Shown: in pieces, positions 50,065-61,281 of the stretch
Layout of the letters: every line of letters begins with the position of its first letter
How positions within the stretch are numbered: the first letter of the stretch is position 1
Origin: Haberlea rhodopensis
Lineage: Eukaryota > Streptophyta > Magnoliopsida > Lamiales > Gesneriaceae
Direction of reading: 5' to 3'
NCBI GenBank assembly: GCA_907163345.1
Contig: CAJQUN010000001.1
Location: 7,750,001 to 7,814,000 of the forward strand
Length of the DNA: 64,000 bases
Notes under the pieces: model-generated
What the model was told of the DNA's origin: nothing
Database searches by the model: none
What the model saw: only the letters and a program-made list of their open reading frames with translations
Translations under genes and position numbers: made by a program

Positions 50065-50292
50065 CTCTCGATCGATCGAGATTTGGTCCCGATCGATCGA
50101 GCGAGATAGAAGGTCTAAAGCATGTTTTGATTTTTAGGTACCGATCGATCGAAGGATTTCTCGATCGATCGGTGAAGCTCCTCGATCGATCGGTAAAATG
50201 TTTCGATCGATCGAGCGAGACAGAATACTAAGGCACTATTTGTGCACAGTTTCTCGATCGATCGAGACCTTGGGCCGATCGATCGAGAGAGG
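50065..50292. repeat. GATCGATC palindrome cluster in the solo LTR
   Basis: Eight sites in about 230 bp, mostly CTCGATCGATCGAG or CCGATCGATCGAG. The core ATCGATCGAT is shared with the other clusters but the outer bases differ (TC...GA rather than GC...GC). Confidence 0.93.
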
Positions 50293-50589
50293 CAGTAAGT
50301 TGAAAAATGTAATGATGTTTTATTTTGTTAAGTTTATGATGTGAGATGGCTTTGAGGCATCTAATATGGTATTGTGTGGTCTTGTAGAACCATCCCAGGT
50401 ACCGGCACCATCAAGGAGATAAAGTCTGTTGACTCCTCCTCCTTTTGAAAAGGTACGTAAGAGACGTACGAGCATCGGACGGTAAAACACATCCCTACAC
50501 TATGACTATGCATTTATCGCACGAATATATACGATGTTTATATGATGATGTTTATACGATGTTTACGATGTTTATATAATGATGTGATA

Positions 50590-51045
50590 CGATGTTTATA
50601 TGTGGTAAGATGCCACGGGGTTAGATGCCCCCACATGGTAAGAGGTCATGCGATGTTTATCTGTGGTAAGATGCCACGGGGTAAGATGCCCCACATGGTA
50701 AGAGCCCATGCAATGTTTATCTGTGGTAAGATGCCATGGGGTAAGATGCCCCACATGGTAAGAGGCCATGCGATGTTTATATGTGGTAAGATGCCACGGG
50801 GTAAGATGCCCCACATGGTAAGAGGCCATGCGATGTTTATCTGTGGTAAGATGCCACGGGGTAAGATGCCCCACATGGTAAGAGGCCATGCGATGTTTAT
50901 CTGTGGTAAGATGCCACGGGGTAAGATGCCCCACATGGTAAGAGGCCATGCGATGTTTATTTGTGGTAAGATGCCCCACATGGTAAGAGGCCATGCGATG
51001 TTTATAATGTGGTAAGATGCCACAGGGTAAGATGCCCATATGCAT
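50590..51045. repeat. 60-bp tandem repeat, about 7 units
   Basis: The unit contains GTGGTAAGATGCCACGGGG, GTAAGATGCCCCACATGGTA and AGAGGCCATGCGATGTTTAT. Units from 50641 are in exact 60-bp register with few differences. One unit near 50960 lacks its middle part. Because 60 is divisible by 3 and no stop falls in some frames, long ORFs appear on both strands; these are not genes. Confidence 0.95.
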
Positions 51046-51134
51046 GATTATGAATCAGGAACAACAAGAAGAAGGTAACGAATAACCAGCATGTTCACTG
51101 AACTAAGATGTTGTACATTTACTGTTATATTTTG

Positions 51135-51455
51135 TTATGATGTTATGAAATGATGATGCTTATAAGATGATGATGCTACAAGATGATGATGCTATGAAAT
51201 GATGATGCTTATATGATGATGATGTTATAAGATGATGATATTTACAAGATGATGATGCTTATATGATGATGATGTTATAAGATGATGATATTTATGAAAT
51301 GATGATGCTTATATGATGATGATGTTATAAGATGATAATATTTATGAAATGATGATAGCTTATATGATGATGATGTTATAAGATGATGATATTTACAAGA
51401 TGATGATGCTTATATGATGATAATGTTATAAGATGATGATATGTATAAGATGGTG
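51135..51455. repeat. ATGATG-rich degenerate tandem repeat
   Basis: About 40-55 bp units built from GATGATGCTTATATGATGAT and GTTATAAGATGATGATATTTA recur six or seven times in the solo LTR after the 60-bp array. Confidence 0.9.
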
Positions 51456-51910
51456 ATTTTAATAATTCATGTCAAGAATTAATGATTTTTATGCATGGCT
51501 ATGAAACATGGACAACCAAAGAGGGTTAATGCGATTAACCAGGAAGTATACGTTACCAATTATTTTCATGCATTTATTTATATGCCATTGCCTTATGATG
51601 TTAAGTAACGATGTACATGCTCATGATGGGTTGTTCCTGTAGGTACACTTTTGGACTAAAGGACTAAGGGTCGGGTTGAGGCAGTGAGCTACGAGGAACA
51701 CAGGAACGTATAGGATTCAGCTTCTGTTTAGTATCTACTCTAGGAGTAGTATAAATCTAACATGTTAACATTCATTGTGGGAATGTAACTAATAAACTTT
51801 AAAGTTTTATTTGGCCTGAAAAGTTGTTAGCTCATGTAACAACTAGAACCCTAAGATGTTATTATTGCATGATTAGTCCTTTTTATGTCTCTAAAACACT
51901 GTTAAGGTGG

Positions 51911-53048
51911 GAAGACCCCACAGTGGATAACCCGGTGGAGGTTGTGGATTCAAGACATTCTTTTGGTTGGACCAAGAGAAGTTTGGATGATTCCTCCATG
52001 GTTGGTTATAGTTGTTGGAATATGAGTTACCCTGTGGTGGTCTATTTCCTACAAAATTTGCTTGTTCATTAGATTGCATAAAAGGATTACCTGCCTGACA
52101 TTCCGAGCTTGGATGGTTGCCTCCACATAAATCGCACGTGATCACTTGAGCTTGCATGGCTGTCATGCTCAAACTGTCCATCTTCTTGTTCAAAGCCTCC
52201 AGTTGAGCTTGTATTGATGTCACTTCATCCACTTGATGCATCCCAATTGGTCTTTTGGGCACATTCCTTTCGGACTGCCACTGGTAACTGTTGGATGCCA
52301 TCTATTCCAAGAGTGTTAAAGCTTCCTCAGGTGACTTTCTCATAATGGTACCTCCTGCTGCTGCATCAATCATGGATCTATTAGCATAAAATAAACCATT
52401 GTAAAATGTTTGTACCTGAAGCCAAATCGGAAGGCCATGATGTGGGCATCTTCAAAGTAGATCCTTGAAGCACTCCCAAGCTTCGTACAGTTTCTCCGGA
52501 TCATGTTGCATGAATGTTGTGATATCATTGCGCATCTTAGCTGTCTTGGAAGGGGGAAAATATTTTGATAGGAAGGCTTGAGCCATCCCCTCCCAAGTAG
52601 TGATCGATCCTGCAGGCAATGAATTTAACAAACTCTTAGCTTTATCATTTAAAGAAAAGGGAAAGAGTAGTAACCTGATGGCGTCGTCGCTGAAGCCATT
52701 GTGCTTGAACGTGTCGCATATCTCCAAAAAGTTGGAGATATGAGCATTAGGGTCATCAGTATGCGATCCTCCGAATTGCACAGAATGTTGAATCATCTGA
52801 ATTATGGCAGGCTTGATCTCGAAGTTATTAGCCTGAATCCTTGGTCTAGTGATGCTAGACATGGTGCCTTGAAAAGATGGTTGTGCATAGTCCATCATGG
52901 ACCTTGTAATTGGCACTTCGTCATTGTGTTGTTCACCATTTCCTCGATTATTCTCAGCCATCTCTCTAGTTTCTTTCCGAAGTCTTCTACAAGTTCGCTC
53001 AATCTCTAAGTCAAGTGGCTCTAATATAGGTCTGTCACTTCGTAGCAT
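51911..53048 (-). pseudogene. Athila-like gag
   Basis: The minus-strand gag core has NFEIKPAIIQMIQHSVQFGG, DPNAHISNFLEICDTFK, LFPFSLNDKAKSLLNSLPAG and AFLSKYFPPSKTAKMRNDI, all typical of Athila gag. A frame shift near 52450 separates it from the following zinc knuckle (CDLCGGNHPSSEC) and Asn/Pro-rich tail (NHPNFSWSNQ...PQPPPGYPLWG). It is interrupted by the solo LTR at 51905. Confidence 0.9.
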
Positions 53049-53185
53049 GCACTACAAAGACAACTCCCTGCAAAATTCAACACAACGAAGGAACAACAGT
53101 GGTGAAATCGTAAAAACCGTAATAAAAGTAAAAATAAAAAAATATGGCTAAATTATAGTCAACTAATCTCCTATGATATTACTTA

Positions 53186-53210
53186 GGAGTCCCCGGCAAC
53201 GGCGCCAAAA
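53186..53210 (-). promoter_or_regulatory. Athila-like primer binding site
   Basis: Minus strand TGGCGCCGTTGCCGGGGACT, next to the LTR end. This site is characteristic of Athila-type elements. Confidence 0.9.
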
Positions 53211-53213
53211 ATT

Positions 53214-54732
53214 TGATCGCTTTTATTTTAAACAATTATTTCCAGTGTAGCGATTTATGTACCGCAAGTGCACGGTGTCAAGTTTTAGTATAAGGGTTTA
53301 AAAGTAAGGAGTGTCGTACCCACAGGGACTAGTAGTAATTACCAAGTTCGATTAGAATTTCTATATTTAACCTACGGTTATGAAATGATTATCAAACTAA
53401 ATTGACTTAATCACAAAAATTAACATAACCAACAGTGATGGATAATTGAAGAGAATTTATAAACGAATTATCAAGACGTCGGTTCACCCATGTAATCCCC
53501 CAAAAGTTGTCTATTAATTAAGATTCAATGTTCTATGTTCTAGGGTGACGAGTTTTCCTATTTCATTCGTTATACCTTGGTCCGGTAATAACAAGTCTAG
53601 CATTAATCTACAATAAATCACTCCCGTGTCTTTATTGAATGATTAATACCGAAAAACGCTTTGTGAAAACTACTAGCCTTCGATTTTGGTAAATCTATTG
53701 CTATCACACGTGTGCTAGATTTTACTTGGTCCGTCTCAACCTAAAACTCATGGCCTAATTTACTACGTCGTATCGTAATCTCCTATGGTCAATTCAATTA
53801 CGATTACCAATATCATGCAAAAGGTAGCTAATCTTTTACAAGCATTAAAAATATAAATTATGCGCAAAGATCATAGAATTCAAATCAAAACCATTAATTA
53901 ACTCAAGGGTTCAAACATGGGATCCCTTGTGTCTTGACAAATATCTTAGCCAACAACCATAATCAAATTATAATGCAAAAACATGTCTTTAAACAAAAAC
54001 ATCACAATCTGAAATAAAAATATAATCAAGTTCAGAAATACTAAGATAACGAGGATGTCGCTCCGTGCGTCGCTCCATTCTTTCGTTCCTTGCATTGCTC
54101 TTGCTCTTCAATGATTTGTGGTCTTGCTTTGGATGGAGAAGTGGCTGCTAGGTCTCAGCAAAAATTGGCAAAAGTCCTTCAAAATTTGTCCCTAGGTCTG
54201 ATATATAGGGCAACAATAATTGGGAAGGAGTCCACCTTGAACCAAACATGGAAAGTCTTTATTTTTCCAAAACTCTTCGCGGCGATCGATCTTCGTTCCC
54301 CCGCGATCGATCTTCAATCTCTACTGGACGTGATAGCCAAAATAAACATTTTCGCGATCGATCTTTGTTCCCTCGCGATCGATCGCGAGTCTTCACTGTA
54401 TATTGGCGATCGATCGCGAGTTCTTGCCGATCGATCGCCAATGTATTCTGTTCAGCAACAATTTTATAGCTCGGCGATCGATCGCGATGTTGTTGCCGAT
54501 CGATCGCGAGCTGTATAAAATTGTTACTTCAAAATTTCAGTCCATTTTCTCACGTCTTCGCTCGGTTTGGTCCTTTTTCAACATTATTAGCTTATTTCCT
54601 CTACTTTTATCCCCTTGGACCTAGATTCCTGAAATACACAAAAATATACCAAAAAGCGTAAAATCATCCAGGAATCAATACGAAAATCAATACAAAAACA
54701 TAGCAAAATAAGTGTAAAATTCACACTTATCA
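53214..54732 (-). repeat. Athila-like 5' LTR
   Basis: On the minus strand it runs from TGATAAGTGTGAATTTTACA to AAAAGCGATCA (1519 bp). These ends are those I know from Athila LTRs. It contains a GATCGATC palindrome cluster at 54281-54512. Confidence 0.9.
54281..54512. repeat. GATCGATC palindrome cluster in the Athila-like LTR
   Basis: Eight sites in 230 bp: three are GCGATCGATCTT half-symmetric forms, five are GCGATCGATCGC or GCCGATCGATCGC forms. Pairs of sites alternate with 10-30 bp of unrelated DNA. Confidence 0.93.
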
Positions 54733-56043
54733 ATGGTTAAATCCATTAGGATCTTACTTGCAATAACTGCCTGTCATGACTATGAAATCTGGCAGATGGA
54801 TGTCAAAACAGCTTTCCTCAATGGAAATTTACTTGAGGATGTGTACATGACACAACCTGAAGGTTTTGTCGATCCAAAGGATGCTGGAAAGATATGCAAG
54901 CTACAACAATCCATTTATGGATTGAAGCAAGCTTCTCGGAGTTGGAATCTTCGTTTTGATGATGCAATCAAAGAGTTTGGTTTCATCAAAAACGTAGATG
55001 AACCTTGTGTCTACAAGAAGGTCAGTGGGAGCATAATTATCTTCCTAATATTGTATGTAGATGACATACTTCTAATTGGGAATGATATCCCTACCTTACA
55101 ATATGTAAAGATTTGGCTAGGGAATTGCTTTTCTATGAAAGACTTGGGTGAAGCCACCTATGTATAAGGTATCAAGATCTATAGAGATAGATCAAGAAGA
55201 TTGCTTGGCCTAAGTCAAAGTACATACATAGACAAAGTGCTAAAACGGTTTAGCATGCAAGAATCAAAGAAAGGATTCGTGCCTATGACACATGGGATAC
55301 ATCTCTCGAAGGATCAGTGTCCTTCAACACCAGATGAGAGACAACACATGAGTAAGATTCCATATGCGTCAGCTATTGGATCTATCATGTATGACATGAT
55401 ATGTACTCGTCCTGATGTCTCGTATGCTCTGAGCATGACAAGCAGATATCAGGTTGATCCAGGTGAATGTCACTGGATTGCTGTCAAGAATATCCTAAAG
55501 TACTTGAGAAGAACTAAGGATACATTCTTGATTTATGGAGGTGAGGAAGAGCTCAATGTAATAGGTTACACTGATGCAAGCTTCCAAACCGACAAAAATG
55601 ATTTCCGATCGCAATCAGGATATGTGTTTTGCCTAAATTGAGGTGCTGTAAGCTGGAAGAGTTCAAAGCAAGAGACAGTAGCCGATTCTACAACTGAAGC
55701 TGAATACATTGTTGCCTCAGATGCAGCAAAGGAAGCTGTTTGGATCAAGAAGTTCATTTCTGAACTTGGGGTGATGCCTAGCATACTAGATCCGATTGAA
55801 CTGTATTGTGACAACAATGGAGCCATCGCATTGGCTAAGGAGCCTAGATCTCACCAAAGATCCAAGCACATACTTCGGCGCTTTCATTTCATTCGAGAAA
55901 TCGTTGAAAGAGGATATGTAAAAATATGCAAAGTACCAACTGATGATAATGTATCTGACCCACTGACGATGCCACTATTACAGCAGAAGCATGATCGTAA
56001 TACTAGATCTCTAGGCATTAAGTATATGTCTGAATGGTCTTAG
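54733..56043 (+). pseudogene. Copia B RT and RNase H
   Basis: It begins abruptly in RT (MVKSIRILLAI, then IWQMDVKTAFLNGNL, YGLKQASRSWN and YVDD near 55050). A TAA at about 55165 and a TGA at about 55639 interrupt it. RNase H shows YTDASFQTD, STTEAEYIVASDAAKEA, CDNNGAIALAKEPR and a late KHILRRFHFIREIV, ending in TAG at 56041. The rest of gag-pol is missing at the Athila-like LTR edge. Confidence 0.93.
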
Positions 56044-56058
56044 TGCAAGTGGGAGATT

Positions 56059-57538
56059 TGTTGGGATATGCCCTAAGACAACTCATTAGATGATTGTTTA
56101 TGACATACAATGTATTATGATTTTGTTAATGGCAATTCATTATTATATATTATTCGAGTATCTGTGTAATATGAATTAATATATAAGTTACTGTCCTTAG
56201 AATAATATTGTATTGTTCTTAAAGATTGTCCCTAGTCAAGTGTTATCATGAATCGGGATAATGATAATGCATCGAGACTAGTATGTTTTGATTGATGAAT
56301 TGTTCATAGATATGAGATATCAAATCAACACATGGGTACATGTTAGAGAACGATGTACTGGACAGACCCACCATGAGAATGCTACATGGATAGTTATATG
56401 AACGTCATAAGCAATTCTCATAGTGATAATAATGTATGTAATCCTTACGACTTGAGATCACCAGAGATCCCAACATAAGGAGTCATGTATCTTGATATTG
56501 TCAAACGTTATCTGTAACAGGGTAAACTATAAAGACAATCATTGGATACACCACGAATTATGTAGAGGGATGTTGAGTGATCAAGAAAGGATTTGTCCCT
56601 CCTATATAACAGGAGAAGTGTTTGGGCCCTTGATCAAGTAAGACTAAAATGCATGGTCGTGCTCGAATGAGTCGATATGTGATATCGAGCTTATTCGTTT
56701 ATTCTAGTTCTACTTGGGGATCAAGAAATAAAAGATTGAATATATGAGTATGATTATTCCATGACTCGTGTTCAATCTAAACACAATTGATAAATGGATT
56801 AAGTTACATGGTTAATGTTATCACAGTCCGTAGGTTATGTTGAGTCAATGACATTCTTGTAATTTGGGTAGCCTTGACGTGTTGTTAGATACCGCTCATT
56901 GCTTGTGACATAAAATTAGATTTTATGCCACTGCCAACATTGCAAGATCCTATCGGGTCGCACAAAATATTAAATCGATAAAGGGAGATAAAATTCATTG
57001 GATGAATTAATTAATTAAGAAGAGTCTTAATTATAAATATTAGATATGTGGATTTGATTAAGATATTGGGTATGAGCCAATAAAGCTTTTTGAAAGCCCT
57101 TTAATTAAATCTAATATATATTATATTATGCTAACAAGGTTAAAAGATTAAGAGTTAATTATTTTAAAACCTAGTGGCCACCATATACCAAGCTCTCGGC
57201 CGCCGCCTCTTGTCCTCCTCATCACGCCGCCGCGCCGCCGTGAATAGGGATTTGATCAGCCGTTGTTGATCGGTTTTGAACCGTGAGTTTAGTTCCGGTT
57301 TAAGAACGAGTCTAGCAACTTGTTCTTAAACACCCTTTTCGATTTGATCGTGTGGATACCGTAGAGACGAAGATGCAAATCTTTGTTCGTGACTCGTGGT
57401 CTTGCAACGAAGATTCTGCTACAAACACGCTACAAGGGTATGATTCTTAACAATCTCGGTATGAATAACTTTGTATAGGTCCAGTGGTAGGAATCAAGTT
57501 TTATTTTCCGCTGCGTATTGCTTGATTGATTCCTAGCA
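56059..57538 (+). repeat. Copia B 3' LTR, complete
   Basis: It follows the purine tract CAAGTGGGAGATT, runs from TGTTGGGATATGCCC to TCCTAGCA (1480 bp), and is followed by the target duplication GTTAT. A GC-rich stretch (GCCGCC repeats, 57190-57240) lies near its 3' part. Its first 1101 bp match 35826-36926. Confidence 0.95.
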
Positions 57539-57543
57539 GTTAT

Positions 57544-59188
57544 GTCCTTGACCGAGCATTTCTATCATCACATTCCTTTGTATCAACTATGCCCTCGAGA
57601 CTACTATTCTCAAGGATTTCAACTCGTCCACACAATCCAGCACTCTATCAACTCTGTCAAAACTGCAACAAACAGATACATACGGCACATACAACTTCAT
57701 AGTTGAAATCAATATAAATCAATTCCGATACGCATCCTCACGCCATCAACTTGAATAGTGCCAATAAGATTTATACGTCTTAGAACAAAACTAAAAAGAT
57801 ACACATCAACAAATCGATACCACAACAATTCAACACATCGATGAAAGAGTCGAAACAGGAGTTGCACTACTCCATCATCATGCTTATACAACTTCCATAC
57901 CCACACACTTGATCGAATTCAAAGTATATGGCTATTCAACTATCTCCTTGACCCAAGAGAGACAAAACAATTCAATGAGAGTGCATTCTTGTTATTATTA
58001 TTCAACCATTCACAAATCTATCTATGCAACTGAGATAAATTCCAACGATGCTTATCGTAATCAATCATACTCCAAACAAGAGATGTTTTCTCATACCTCC
58101 CACACAATTGAATTCTCTCAGTACTTCCAACACAAATTCCAGAGTTGCCACAGTAACACTCACCGTGGTTACTTCGCTAGTCACTCATATACTGGCTCCA
58201 CGCCAAATATCAGTCCGAACTCACAACTCAACAGGAAAATGTGATTATACCAACTTGGTCCACAACTCTGCTTAGAAGTTACCAGTACAGCCTCGGTGTA
58301 CAATCAATCAAATGGAAATCACAATCCTCATCATAAACTCAACCGAGTAACAATCTCATTTATGTTCACGACCGTATGATACGCGTCAAGTATAACACAC
58401 GTCGGTCGTACTAACAACACTAACTTATGAAGAATACATTTTGTTAATGTTGAAATCCAAACATCCAAACACTTGCTTGAGAAAACTCTTATCTCAAATA
58501 TCGTGACCATACCACATGGACCGTAAGCTCTTGTTGCCACAACATACAATGTATTATACTCTTGGTACTCACATTCCATCGAATGGTTAGATCCCTTGTT
58601 GACATCAGGTGTGCACATCACCACCAACATATGAGACAGTCCAGTATAATATCAAATTTTACACACTGTCCCATTCTATGATTACATAAACATTTCCTGG
58701 CTCCCCTCATGATGTCATTATGAGAAGACATACATATATCTCCATCTCATCACACATCAGAACGATGGCATCGGTACCCATCGCCTCTCATACGATAATC
58801 AATACACAGAAAATTGATAACACAAAGTACCCATTGGAAGTCATCACTGAAATCTCATACAGTGTGTATTAGCTCCATCATGTACCAGCTCGGCTTTTCT
58901 CACCATATCCACAAACTGGCATCGGGTTAAGTACAATTACCCCGCACACACAGCCAACGCCTCAGGCCCCTCACACATATATCTTTGTTAAGAACAACAC
59001 AAGAAGACAACAAATATCGTTGACATACTCTATTTCACAATCCACAATTTGCTTTTGTCACAACAGAAAGATAGTAAACAAAACTCATTTTTGGTACTTG
59101 TACCAGATCTTAACATGTTACTGAAATCATCATTCAGTCCTGGCATTGTTCAAGAGCACTACAGGTATGAGTCATATCAAGGCATTAC
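57544..59188 (-). pseudogene. Gypsy A internal region, right part, plus a sliver of LTR
   Basis: 57544-57700 (minus strand) aligns by eye with the stretch of Gypsy integrase just before DFVTHLPR and joins 35825. 58560-59157 is a near copy of 30697-31300. About 30 bp of LTR end (CAGGTATGAGTCATATCAAG...GCATTACA) follow at 59160-59188, so primer site and most of the LTR are deleted. No ORF survives. Confidence 0.6.
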
Positions 59189-60424
59189 AGGTTGCTGAAC
59201 AACAAGTAGTTGATGTGACTCCAGTAGAGGTTTCTATAGTCCAAGTTCATATTGCAGTCCTAGCAGACGAAACTCCTTCTGCTGGAGAACTACCCATCGT
59301 ATCTCCTATCCTCATACCTTTGCCCAATCAGCATCCAACTCTACAAGATGTTGATGACCTAGACACAATCATTGAGACAATAGTTCATAACATCAACCTC
59401 ATCTTAGAGGATGATGACTCCACTAATGACATGACTGCATCCACAAATGCCTTAACCCTTTTACCCACAACCATTTCTGAACCTCAATCATCCCAATACA
59501 TCATTGAACATACCATTGTCCCGTTTCTCTTAGTTCCACAAATTGAACCCGCAACCTAGCTACCAAATGACTTAACCATTTTCGTCACCATCCCCACCGT
59601 ATACTAGGATGGAGATACCTACTGAGGTTATGCCTACTGATCTACTGTCTCTTAGGATGATGTGTCTGTTGTACCCTCTGTTGTTCTGCCAGCTATTACC
59701 CCTGTTGAGTCTTCAATGGTTGTTCTCTCTGCTGCTCTGACTACCGCACATGATCAAACAGAGCAAGCATTTGATTTTCCTACTGGAAATTGAAGATACT
59801 CCGCCATCTGTGCCTGCTCAGCTGACTAACTTGACCAACATCATTTCAAATCTCGCTGGCAAAGTTCAAAAGCTGAAAAATGAAGAAATAAATGCCAATT
59901 ATGTTGTTGGAAATCTACGGAGGTATGTTGATTTTCAGTTTCAGCAAATCACAAGAGATGTCCAAAAGCTTTCAGAAAAGGTCACCATATTTCAGAAGTT
60001 TGTCGTGGACAACTTTTCAGACTCCTTCTCCAAGCTGGGCCAAACTAAGCTAGAACTCAGCCAGCAGGGTGAAGCCCCACATGCTGCTATTAAACTGGAG
60101 TTTGGAGGAAAGATTGAAGACATGCATGTGGCATTCTCTGATCAGTTGACTAATATGAAAGCATCATTTGCTTCTCAACTCGATGATTTGAATGAGAGTA
60201 TGCAAAGTGTTAGGTGTTCAAGACCAAGGCAACCGGAGTCCAGCAGACAGCAAGAGCATTCCAGAAGAGATCCAGATCCAGTAATAAGACCATCTACTAG
60301 ACAAGGACAATCTAGCCAGCAAATACCTCCTTCCCAGCATGATCACAAACTTCGAGGCAACTACCCTATGATGCCTCAAAATACCTTGACCGCAGTAGAC
60401 CCTGGTTTGGGCACCCCTAAGTAA
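59189..60424 (+). pseudogene. Sirevirus envelope-like ORF, right part with coiled coil
   Basis: An acidic Thr/Val/Pro-rich stretch (to 59559) is followed by stops, then a frame open from 59750 to 60424. This contains heptad-like repeats (LTNLTNIISNLAGKVQKLKN, DFQFQQITRDVQKLSEKV, FSDQLTNMKASFASQLDDLN) ending in a Gln/Ser/Arg-rich tail. Such C-terminal coiled coils are usual in Sirevirus envelope-like products. It may be the continuation of 26899-28240 or a remnant of a second copy. Confidence 0.6.
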
Positions 60425-61281
60425 TGTATCTTTATATTGAATTGTCATTTCGTTACTTTTCTTTTAATAAAATATTGTGTTCAAATCTTATCTTCTGCTC
60501 TTTAATTCGGGATTGTATGACACTGGTCGATATGTCATATCACTCCACAGTAGTTAACACCGCCAATATTTGGCTATAAATACTACCTTCACTGCTTCAC
60601 ACTCGCTCACACTAAAATGCCTAAATTTCGCTTTAAGTTTAGAATACTTCAACCTCCTGCAATCCTTCATCATGTGTTTATTACTTATCTAATTCAACCC
60701 TACATGAGTTGATTACTTATCTAACACTCCTATGCATATTTCTTGCGCGAATGTTCAGGACTTGGTGTCACTTATCTCACCAGCTTATAATCTCATAAGC
60801 AGATGAGAGTGTGATGACAAAAATGGGGAAAACAAGCTTTATTGGCGGAAGATTACTTTGAAGACAACTTAGGTTTTTACTTAGGTTTTCTTTGTAAGAA
60901 TTTTTCTGAATTGTATTTTTCTACCCCCTATAATTACCCCTAAAACTAGCCAGATCCGGTTATTAGGAAAATACTCTACTAGCTTAATTTCTTCTTCCAC
61001 TATATCCGGATCATGCTTTACTAGCTATGTTTCTCTAGTTGGCTTTCATATTAAGGGTAAGGATTGTTGTAAGGATTGTAAGCAGAGATCATTTTATATA
61101 AAAAAATGATTTTCTTTTTAGTGTCCAATTTGATTATTACTCGTAATCTGCTTATTTATCTAGCACATAAATTGATATTCTCCACTACTGTCTTTTTAAG
61201 TCTTAACATATATATCTGCTGATCGACGTTCAAGCTAAAGTCTCAACTGCCAAGTTTTGTCATCACCAAAAAGGGGAAAAT
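60425..61281 (+). other. Sirevirus 3' untranslated region ending in a polypurine tract
   Basis: No coding sequence is recognised. It ends in AAAAAGGGGAAAATTG immediately before the LTR, the plus-strand primer. Phrases such as GTCTACTG recur here and in the LTR. Confidence 0.65.

Larger units (their letters stand above)
49152..51905 (+). repeat. Tekay-like solo LTR inserted in Athila gag
   Basis: GGTGG flanks it on both sides (49147-49151 and 51906-51910). It starts (A)TGTAATATCCCCG and shares blocks with the LTR at 43935: GGATATTTCAATACATCG, CCGGGAC, the palindrome cluster and TACGTAAGAGACGTACG. The final bases (CACTGTTAA) are not a canonical CA end, so the terminus may be eroded. It carries a 60-bp tandem array and an ATGATG-rich array that enlarge it to 2.75 kb. 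Orientation is inferred from homology. Confidence 0.8.
45880..54732 (-). mobile_element. Athila-like Ty3/Gypsy element, 5' LTR to integrase, interrupted
   Basis: On the minus strand the order is LTR (54732-53214), primer site complementary to Asp-tRNA type TGGCGCCGTTGCC, gag (53048-51911, continuing at 49147), protease, RT, RNase H and integrase to 45880. A Tekay-like solo LTR (49152-51905) interrupts gag, and the Tekay-like element cuts integrase, so the 3' LTR is lost. Right of 54732 lies Copia B RT, which is the probable target. Confidence 0.88.
35826..57538 (+). mobile_element. Copia element B, outer bounds, disrupted by other elements
   Basis: GTTAT precedes the 5' LTR (35821-35825) and follows the 3' LTR (57539-57543). 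Across this interval the Gypsy A integrase resumes (minus strand 57544-57700 leads into 35825-35700), which independently supports one insertion. The 5' LTR is cut after 1101 bp, and pol survives only from RT onward (54733-56043). Gypsy D, the Tekay-like element and the Athila-like element fill the middle. Confidence 0.75.

Noticed and set aside
50542..51045. Long ORFs on both strands (about 150 codons each) over the 60-bp array
   Set aside because: They arise because the repeat period is a multiple of three and lacks stops; the product would be a low-complexity repeat with no domain.
32108..54512. GATCGATC clusters as Dam-type methylation or restriction sites
   Set aside because: GATC adenine methylation of that kind is bacterial; a plant nuclear context gives no reason for it.
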